From assembly GCA_030607575.1 (NCBI GenBank), contig JAUWJS010000008.1:1-43319 (forward strand): DNA of 43,319 nt, given 5' to 3'. Positions 36,432 through 43,319 of the stretch are shown one piece after another. Numbering within the stretch: position 1 is the stretch's first letter; every line of letters starts with the position of its first letter. Made by a program: the position numbers and the translations under genes. The notes below the pieces were generated by a model. That model was not told the DNA's origin and did no database searches. It was given only the letters and a program-made list of their open reading frames with translations. This stretch comes from Candidatus Heimdallarchaeota archaeon (GTDB lineage: Archaea > Asgardarchaeota > Heimdallarchaeia > Heimdallarchaeales > Heimdallarchaeaceae).

Positions 36432-37076
36432 CTATGCAAACAGAATCTCATTTATTTTAGTCCTAATTTTATCTCTACTGGATTTCAATGTGTTTTCAAT
36501 CGTATAATCTATCCTAATTCTCCCATAATCATCTGTGAGAATGAACCCACCTTGTGTCTTCAAAGACGAAACATCTACTTTAAAGTTTATCTTTTCCTTT
36601 TGAGCGATATTTGATGTGATTTTATTTAATATCTCCTTATCCTTTTTATCTGCAATGATATTCATCCCTTGTGCTGTGATGTTCCTTATCGTATAAATGA
36701 GAAGATTTTCTAAATATTTTGAATATCCTTTATTATCTCTCAATACAAGCATTTTCTTTTTAACTTGTTCAAAGACCTGATCAATCATACTTTCTCTAGC
36801 TTGAATAATAATTTTCTTGGCTTTTTGTTCAAATTCAGTTTCTGTTCTTTTTCTAATAAAATCTATTCTAGAGGTTTCTTTATCTAACTCTTGTTTTTTA
36901 ACTTCATCAACAAGTTTTTTGGTTCCCTTTTCTATCTCTTCTAATTTTTGCTTAGCTTCCCTATTTATTATTATAGCTTCTTCTTCTGCAGCATTCTTGA
37001 TTTTTGTAATCAGTCTTGTTAAAGAACTGCTTTCAGTGTCTTTTTCGGGGAGCTCTTCACTTTTCATTTTCATCAC
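36432..37076 (-). CDS. atpE: A-type ATP synthase subunit E
   Basis: N-terminal charged helix (AEEEAIIINREAKQKLEEIEKG); C-terminal GGFILTDDYGRIRIDYTIENTL. Confidence 0.9.
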   Translation of the reverse strand: MMKMKSEELPEKDTESSSLTRLITKIKNAAEEEAIIINREAKQKLEEIEKGTKKLVDEVKKQELDKETSRIDFIRKRTETEFEQKAKKIIIQARESMIDQVFEQVKKKMLVLRDNKGYSKYLENLLIYTIRNITAQGMNIIADKKDKEILNKITSNIAQKEKINFKVDVSSLKTQGGFILTDDYGRIRIDYTIENTLKSSRDKIRTKINEILFA

Positions 37077-37077
37077 T

Positions 37078-37506
37078 TTATACTGGAAATAATAAGACAG
37101 GAATTTCTGACAATTCGACTACATATCTAACATAGTTTTTCAATAGTCTTTTTGTATAAATCTCCTTCCTTGTTCCCATAACTATGAAATCAACCTTTTC
37201 ATTTTTGGAGGTTTCAATTATCCTTTCAGCGACTAATCCTTGGTCTAGTTCAGAAGTCATTAATAAATGAGTATCTGAAAAAGCAAGCTTGAGTTTTTCA
37301 AGAATGTTATTATACTGACTTTGATATTCTTCTAGAATCTGTTCGATAGTAGCGTTTCTATAACTAGCTAGATGTTCTACATTTTCTCTATCAATTACAT
37401 ACAACAGATGTATTTCTGTAACCCAATCAAAGAAGAAATCAAGAATTTGAGAGATTAGATTTTTACCGCTTTCAAAATCTCCTATTGCAATAAGTGCTTT
37501 TTTCAT
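37078..37506 (-). CDS. UspA-family universal stress protein
   Basis: [24 protein letters not shown]...IHLLYVID...KVDFIVMGTRKE...VVELSEIPVLLFPV. Confidence 0.85.
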   Translation of the reverse strand: MKKALIAIGDFESGKNLISQILDFFFDWVTEIHLLYVIDRENVEHLASYRNATIEQILEEYQSQYNNILEKLKLAFSDTHLLMTSELDQGLVAERIIETSKNEKVDFIVMGTRKEIYTKRLLKNYVRYVVELSEIPVLLFPV

Positions 37507-38150
37507 TGATTTCTCCTCTTTATTTTATTTTTTAACTCTATTTTTTGTTTAAGTTTCTTGATAGTGTAGATACTCTCCAATTCATAAGATTCTAACACTT
37601 CCTCAATATATTTGACTATATTTCCAAATCTCACTCGGTATACTTTATCCAAAGCATTAAGACTTAATTGTGTAGATTGAAGACTACGAATTACTTTGTA
37701 TGCAAAATTCTCAACTTCTGCTAATTCAACAATTAAATCAAATATGTCACGAAATCTTTTTGCAGTTATCCACAGTGAACTAGAAATCCCAAAGAATCCA
37801 TATGAAGGATCAGGGAGATTGACTAACTGTAAATCAGAGTAAGACACGCCCATATATTCAAGAGGGATAGAATCAATTGAAACCTCTTTTGGGATTGTTT
37901 CACTAAAAATATTAATCATATCTTTTCCTAATTCTGATTCAGTTTTGATATATTCATAATAAGCCTCACTAAGATTTGCCTTCATTTTCTCTCTCATTGT
38001 TATTGCTTGTCCTGAGATGATATGTAATTTCATTAGTAATGCTTCATATTTTTCTCTTAGTAAATCGTATGCTCTTTCAACTAATTGGAGCTTTTTCTTA
38101 TATTTTAGCAAGTTATCCTTCGTTGGAGGAATATTAATTACGTCTCTCAA
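37503..38150 (-). CDS. atpD: A-type ATP synthase subunit D
   Basis: [36 protein letters not shown]-terminal [31 protein letters not shown]. Confidence 0.93.
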   Translation of the reverse strand: MRDVINIPPTKDNLLKYKKKLQLVERAYDLLREKYEALLMKLHIISGQAITMREKMKANLSEAYYEYIKTESELGKDMINIFSETIPKEVSIDSIPLEYMGVSYSDLQLVNLPDPSYGFFGISSSLWITAKRFRDIFDLIVELAEVENFAYKVIRSLQSTQLSLNALDKVYRVRFGNIVKYIEEVLESYELESIYTIKKLKQKIELKNKIKRRNQ

Positions 38151-39541
38151 TCAGAATCAGCTCCTTTATTATGGATATGTTTCAGAATTAGATCTTCAGA
38201 TACTTTAGTTAATTCAGTTTCTGGAAGATTGGATAATAATGACCATCCAAGATCTAAAGAATCTTCAATTGATCGGTAGTCATCCCCTTGGTTCACAAAA
38301 TTATCTTCAAATTTATCTGCAAACTCATATAAAATCTGATCTCGACGGTTTAGTTCCTTTTTTCCAATTACTTCTGCAAGTCTTCTTTTGTCTAATCCTT
38401 CAGCATAAGAAGCATAAAGTTGATTGCTTAAAGAAGGATGATCCTTTCTTGTATAGCCTTCGCCAATTCCATCTTTCATTAAACGAGAAAGCGACCCTAA
38501 GACATCAATAGGTGGATAAATTCCTCTATTATGTAAAGAACGATCGAGAATAATTTGACCTTCTGTAATATAACCTGTCAGGTCAGGAATGGGATGTGTG
38601 ATATCATCATTTGGCATTGTCAGATTTGCAATTAGAGTAATGCTTCCTTGTGAACCTTCTATTATTCCCGCTCTTTCGTATATTGAAGCTAAATCTGAAT
38701 ACATGTAACCAGGATAACCCTTTCTAGATGGTACAGTTTCTAGAGCAACTGAAATTTCTCTTAAAGCCTGACAATAATTAGTTATATCAGATAGTATTGC
38801 TAGAACATGGTAGCCCTTATCAAAAGCTAGATACTCAGCAGTTGTTAATGCAACTCGAGGAGTTATAAGTCTCTCAGCTGCTGAATCACTTGCCAAATTA
38901 GTAAACATTACAACTTTGTTTAGCGTTCCTGTTTCTTCAAATAAACGCTGGAAATAGATGTAATCATCCATTGTCAAACCCATAGCACCAAAAACAATGG
39001 CAAATTTATCTGTACCTTCTGCTCCTGCAATTCTTGCTTGTTTCACTATTTGACCTATCAGCTGGTTATTTGGTAATCCTGCTCCTGTAAAGATAGGTAA
39101 TTTTTGACCTCTTACTAAGGTGTTCATTGAATCTATTGAAGAAATTCCTGTTTCGATGTAATTTCTTGGATAAACTCTTGATGTTGGGTTGATTGGAGAT
39201 CCATTAATGTCCCTGTATTCATCTGAGTAGATGCTTGGTAATCCATCCAGAGGTTCTCCTTGAGAGTTAAATACTCTGCCAATCATATCTTCAGCTACAA
39301 ACAGCTGCATGGTTCTTCCAAAAAATTCAGTTTCAATTTCATCCTTTTCTATTTCATATGTACCTTGATAAAGTAGTATGATGACTCTTTCCTCTTCAAT
39401 TGCTAGAACTCTTCCTTTTCTAGAAGGTTTGTTTGGCAGCTTTACTTCTAAATATTCTCCCATTCGGATACCTGTAACACCTTCTATGATAATGATTGGT
39501 CCTCGAATTTCTGATACTCCTCTAACTGTTATACGAGCCAT
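38147..39541 (-). CDS. atpB: A-type ATP synthase subunit B
   Basis: [78 protein letters not shown]. Confidence 0.98.
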   Translation of the reverse strand: MARITVRGVSEIRGPIIIIEGVTGIRMGEYLEVKLPNKPSRKGRVLAIEEERVIILLYQGTYEIEKDEIETEFFGRTMQLFVAEDMIGRVFNSQGEPLDGLPSIYSDEYRDINGSPINPTSRVYPRNYIETGISSIDSMNTLVRGQKLPIFTGAGLPNNQLIGQIVKQARIAGAEGTDKFAIVFGAMGLTMDDYIYFQRLFEETGTLNKVVMFTNLASDSAAERLITPRVALTTAEYLAFDKGYHVLAILSDITNYCQALREISVALETVPSRKGYPGYMYSDLASIYERAGIIEGSQGSITLIANLTMPNDDITHPIPDLTGYITEGQIILDRSLHNRGIYPPIDVLGSLSRLMKDGIGEGYTRKDHPSLSNQLYASYAEGLDKRRLAEVIGKKELNRRDQILYEFADKFEDNFVNQGDDYRSIEDSLDLGWSLLSNLPETELTKVSEDLILKHIHNKGADSD

Positions 39542-39544
39542 TCA

Positions 39545-41347
39545 TCACACCTTATATCCGTATTTAGAACCTAGTTCCTCCATATCCGTATGGATGTAAT
39601 CTTCTATTTTGTTCATTCGGATTATATTATCGTTCGGAACATCTTCTTTCATTCGTTTTAGTATCTTAACTGTTTTTAGACTAATGATTAGAGAGATCGG
39701 GCATCCATTCTTTATTAGAACTTCAGCTCTATTATAAAATAGAAGCATAAGTTTCATCATTTTCATTTGTTTTTCAATAGGACAGAAAGAATCAATCTTA
39801 TCAAAGGCATTTTGCTGGAGAAATCCTTCTTTAATTATTTCTGCTACTAATATGATTAACTGTTCATCAGCAGGTAATGCCTTTGAACCAATTAGCTCAG
39901 CAATGTGTTGAAGTTCATCATCTTTTTGTAAAATTGTAAACATTTCTTGTCGATAACGACCCCAATCTTCCAGGCCTGACTCCAAAGCCCATTCTTCTAT
40001 TACTTTTATATATCCTGAATAACTGTTTAGCCAGTTAATTGAAGGGAAGTGTTTTCTATTGGCTAAATTGGGATCTAGCCCCCAAAAAGTCTTTACAAAA
40101 CGTTTTGTGTTTGCAGTAACTGGTTCACTGAAATCACCACCAGGAGGAGAAACAGCTGCAGTTATGTTAATTGACCCCTCTCTATAAGGAGAACCTAATG
40201 TAATAACTTGACCAGCTCTTTCATAGAAATTAGCTAATCTTGCACCTAAATAAGCTGGATAACCTTCTTCTACTGGCATCTCTTCTAATTGTCCAGCAAT
40301 TTCTCTCAAGGCCTCTGCCCAACGACTTGTACTATCTGCGGTAAGTAGAACGTTGAATCCCTGGTCTCTATAGAATTCAGCCATAGTTATTCCCATGTAA
40401 ATTGAGGCTTCTCTAGCTGCAACAGGCATATTAGAAACATTAGCTATTAGCAGTGTTCTATCCATGAGTGGGTTTTGAGTGTGTGGATCTACAAGTTTAG
40501 GAAATTCTCTCAAAACATCAGTCATTTCATTTCCCCTCTCTCCACAACCAATGTATATAACAACATCAGCATCACTCCATTTGGATAACTGATGCTGAAG
40601 GATAGTTTTACCTGTTCCAAATCCTCCTGGAATTGCAGCAGTTCCACCTTTGGCTATCGGGAAGAACATATCTATTATTCTTTGACCTGTTACAAGAGGT
40701 TCATGTACAGGTAATTTTTTTAAGAATGGTCTGGCAATTCTTACAGGCCATTCGTGCATCAAAGTTAATTCTTCCTTCTTTTTATCTGATCCCTTTAATT
40801 CAGCTATGGGATCTGTGATCTTAAATTCTCCCTCTTCCTGAATGGACAGTAATTCCCCAGTTGTATTTGGAGGAACAATAATATTACACCTTATAGTCTC
40901 TGTCTCTTGAACAGAGCCTAGCACATCACCTCCTTTCACCAAATGACCTTTTGTTAAATCTTTATTTGGTTCAAACTGCCATTTTTTGTATCTATCTAAA
41001 GCATTGATATGAATTCCTCTTTGGATAAATGGTGAAGATGATATCTTCTTTATTTGTTCTAATGGTCTTTGAATTCCATCAAAAATATTAGATAATAATC
41101 CTGGACCAAGTTCAGCTGAAAGAGATTTTCCTGTAAGATAAACAGGATCATTTATCTTCAATCCCTCAAGAGGTTCATAAACCTGAACTGTAGCAAAATC
41201 TCGTTCAATTTCGATAACTTCACCCATGAGTTTCTCTTCACCAACATAGGTTATTTCTCCCATCCTATATGACAAAAGACCTCTAACTTCAACAGTAGAA
41301 CCTTTTATTGTAACGATTCTGGCTCTTTCTTCAGCTGAATGAGGCAT
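39545..41347 (-). CDS. atpA: A-type ATP synthase catalytic subunit A (no intein)
   Basis: GGFGTGKTILQHQLSKWSDADVVIYIGCGERGNEM P-loop; DSTSRWAEALREIAGQLEEMP; YPAYLGARLANFYERAG. Confidence 0.98.
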   Translation of the reverse strand: MPHSAEERARIVTIKGSTVEVRGLLSYRMGEITYVGEEKLMGEVIEIERDFATVQVYEPLEGLKINDPVYLTGKSLSAELGPGLLSNIFDGIQRPLEQIKKISSSPFIQRGIHINALDRYKKWQFEPNKDLTKGHLVKGGDVLGSVQETETIRCNIIVPPNTTGELLSIQEEGEFKITDPIAELKGSDKKKEELTLMHEWPVRIARPFLKKLPVHEPLVTGQRIIDMFFPIAKGGTAAIPGGFGTGKTILQHQLSKWSDADVVIYIGCGERGNEMTDVLREFPKLVDPHTQNPLMDRTLLIANVSNMPVAAREASIYMGITMAEFYRDQGFNVLLTADSTSRWAEALREIAGQLEEMPVEEGYPAYLGARLANFYERAGQVITLGSPYREGSINITAAVSPPGGDFSEPVTANTKRFVKTFWGLDPNLANRKHFPSINWLNSYSGYIKVIEEWALESGLEDWGRYRQEMFTILQKDDELQHIAELIGSKALPADEQLIILVAEIIKEGFLQQNAFDKIDSFCPIEKQMKMMKLMLLFYNRAEVLIKNGCPISLIISLKTVKILKRMKEDVPNDNIIRMNKIEDYIHTDMEELGSKYGYKV

Positions 41348-41361
41348 TTGTGCAATTAGAA

Positions 41362-41376
41362 ATTTATATAATAAAT
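41362..41376 (-). promoter_or_regulatory. Candidate TATA box for atpA
   Basis: atttatataataaat, about 22 nt upstream of the atpA ATG (41347) on the minus strand, within the divergent atpA/atpF intergenic region. Confidence 0.4.
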
Positions 41377-41439
41377 AGTTTACTCACTGACCATATTTAT
41401 AGCACAAAGCTTTAAACAAATAAACAGATTATATTTTCA

Positions 41440-41751
41440 ATGTCAAATCTGGAGTCATCAAAGAAAGCTTTTGTTATTGGAGCTAGAGAAACTGTAAGAG
41501 GTTTTAATTTAATAGGTGTTCCAGGTCAGGAAGTATTTACACCTGAAGAAACGCTTGAAAAACTAGAAGAAGCTTTGCAAAAAAACTATTCTTTGATTAT
41601 TCTTTCTGCTTCTGCGATAATTGGAATCGAGGATACTCTTGAACATATTAGATTAGAAAATGCTACACCAATAATTGTTCTTTCGGATATTAATGTGAAA
41701 ATTAATCCTAGAGAATTAGAAACAAAATTTAGAAAGTTTATGGGTTACTAG
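41440..41751 (+). CDS. atpF: A-type ATP synthase subunit F
   Basis: 103 aa; KAFVIGARETVRGFNLIGVPGQEV...YSLIILSASAI...PIIVLSDI; divergent from atpA. Confidence 0.88.
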   Translation: MSNLESSKKAFVIGARETVRGFNLIGVPGQEVFTPEETLEKLEEALQKNYSLIILSASAIIGIEDTLEHIRLENATPIIVLSDINVKINPRELETKFRKFMGY

Positions 41752-41761
41752 AACATATTTC

Positions 41762-42493
41762 TCACTTTTTCACGCAGTCTACTCCATGCACTTTTTCAAC
41801 TATTTTGAATCGAAGTTTCTGATAGATTCGTACTGCTGGTAAATTTGTTTCCTCAACCCAAAGAGTTATTTTTTCAATGCCTTTATCAAAAACAACTTCA
41901 CACATTTTTGAGCTTAAATCATAGCCCATACCTCGGTTACGATTTTGTTCACTAACCCAAACTCCTCTTATTATTGCAAAAGAGAATCGGTCATTTTGAA
42001 CATAATGCGGAGTGAAAGCACATCCAATTAATTCATTGTTTTCTATTATTCCTACTCCTCCTAATCCTTGGGAAAAGAGAATTCTATGTTTTAATCCAAG
42101 AAGTTTGGCATCTTCTAGGAGCAATTTTCTAGATTGATATACCTTTTGTGGGATAAAATTTTCTCTATCTAGTTCCATGCAAACAAATGTATTGATATCT
42201 TTATTCTGTACAGATTTATCCATAGGAGCAAACTTTGTGAAATAGTCTATAATGAGTTCCCTCCATTCTATATCAAAAGAAAGACTAATTTGTCCCTTTG
42301 GGTTGAAATTTTCTAAGATTTCTTTATTAGGCGGTCCAAAAACTGTTGTATGCAAGTCATAAGAACATCTGAAGGAAGCACCAAGGTTGTCTATGATTAT
42401 TATTTCTGGACAGGTATAAATATCCCATATCATATATCCTAATCTAGCAATTCTAGTTCCAGCTGCCTTAAAAAAATCCTCAAACTCTTCCAT
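41762..42493 (-). CDS. GNAT-family acetyltransferase
   Basis: RGVWVSEQNRNRGMGYDLSSKMCEVVFDKGIEKITLWVEETNLPAVRIYQKLRFKIVEK. Confidence 0.9.
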   Translation of the reverse strand: MEEFEDFFKAAGTRIARLGYMIWDIYTCPEIIIIDNLGASFRCSYDLHTTVFGPPNKEILENFNPKGQISLSFDIEWRELIIDYFTKFAPMDKSVQNKDINTFVCMELDRENFIPQKVYQSRKLLLEDAKLLGLKHRILFSQGLGGVGIIENNELIGCAFTPHYVQNDRFSFAIIRGVWVSEQNRNRGMGYDLSSKMCEVVFDKGIEKITLWVEETNLPAVRIYQKLRFKIVEKVHGVDCVKK

Positions 42494-42544
42494 TATATTT
42501 TAGATATTTGAAGGGGGGTATAAATCTTCTTCTCAAAATCAATG

Positions 42545-43319
42545 TTAAACATATTTTGGTCCATACAGTTCTTCATCAAGTTTATTTAGATAATCTTTGT
42601 ATTCTTGATTATTAGCGATTTTAAAGGCTTTCTTTACTCTAACCGTTCCCTCATATTTTTGACCCATTTTAATTAGAGCTTGACCAGAAATAAATAACGC
42701 TTCGTCATTTTCTTTTGACAAAGTTAATAACTCATTGCAGAGATTGAATGCTTTTTGCATATTACCTTCAGCTAGATATAGTCTTGATAATTTATTATAG
42801 ATAGACGCGTTCACAGGTCTTGTTTTTTCTTCTACTTGTAATGCTTGGAGATATTTCTCCTTAGCTATATCATAATGGCCCATGAAGTGATAGAGATCAC
42901 CGAGTTCTTCATAAAGATCCTGATTAGTAGGTTCAAGCTCAATAGCTTCATTGTAAGCATCAGTTGCGGAAACGAAATTTTCAAGCTCTTTGTAGCTTTT
43001 TCCTAATAACCTCCAAACCATAATGTCTTCTCTCTTAGTTCTCAAATATGTTTCAAAACTTAGTACAGCTACTTGATACTCTCCCCGAGCCATTGCCAGT
43101 TTTCCTCTTCCAAGCCAAGATTGGGTTGCTCTCGAGTTCAGAGATGTAGACTTAAAATAATAATTTTCAGCAATCTCAGTTTGATTACGAATTCTATAGA
43201 TCTCTCCTAGAAGTTCATAAGCTTCCCAATAATCAGAATCTTCAGCGATAACACTGGACAATTCAGTGATTGAATCATCGAATTTACCCATTAAATAATA
43301 GACTTTTCCTTTAAGATAT
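42545..43319 (-). CDS. TPR-repeat protein, truncated at right window edge
   Basis: TPR units (ATDAYNEAIELEPTNQDLYEELGDLYHFMGHYDIAKEKYLQALQ). Frame stays open past the listed Met (YLKGKVYYLMGKFDDSI) to the window end. Confidence 0.92.
   Translation of the reverse strand, partial: YLKGKVYYLMGKFDDSITELSSVIAEDSDYWEAYELLGEIYRIRNQTEIAENYYFKSTSLNSRATQSWLGRGKLAMARGEYQVAVLSFETYLRTKREDIMVWRLLGKSYKELENFVSATDAYNEAIELEPTNQDLYEELGDLYHFMGHYDIAKEKYLQALQVEEKTRPVNASIYNKLSRLYLAEGNMQKAFNLCNELLTLSKENDEALFISGQALIKMGQKYEGTVRVKKAFKIANNQEYKDYLNKLDEELYGPKYV

Noticed and set aside
39545-41347. Intein in ATP synthase subunit A
   Set aside because: The subunit is a normal ~600 aa and the P-loop GGFGTGKT region is uninterrupted.

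Overview
AT-rich, gene-dense archaeal window with about 40 genes. I see no rRNA, tRNA, CRISPR array or insertion sequence. The best-supported landmark is a complete A-type ATP synthase gene set (A, B, C, D, E, F, H, I, K) at about 32.5-41.75 kb. It is split across both strands and has a universal-stress-protein gene inside it. Other recognisable genes: response regulator/PAS sensor (cut by the left edge), class I aminotransferase, homoserine dehydrogenase overlapping an aldehyde:ferredoxin oxidoreductase, MFS transporter, metallo-beta-lactamase hydrolase, HAD phosphatases, TldD/TldE pair, RidA, arginase-family enzyme, ATP-dependent DNA ligase, DUF167 protein, ParA/MinD-like ATPase, GNAT, and TPR protein (cut by the right edge). 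Three proteins hint at an Asgard-type archaeon but are only pattern-level inferences: a 119-aa profilin-like protein (24176-24535), a 463-aa protein whose N-terminus resembles the IFT52/GldG 'GIFT' domain (27226-28617), and an 866-aa coiled-coil protein with PRC-barrel-like segments (21422-24022). Three loci look disrupted: an amidohydrolase with an in-frame TGA, a frameshifted remnant at about 10346-10574, and a short transmembrane ORF out of frame with the downstream 169-aa ORF. All family calls were made by eye; no searches were run.
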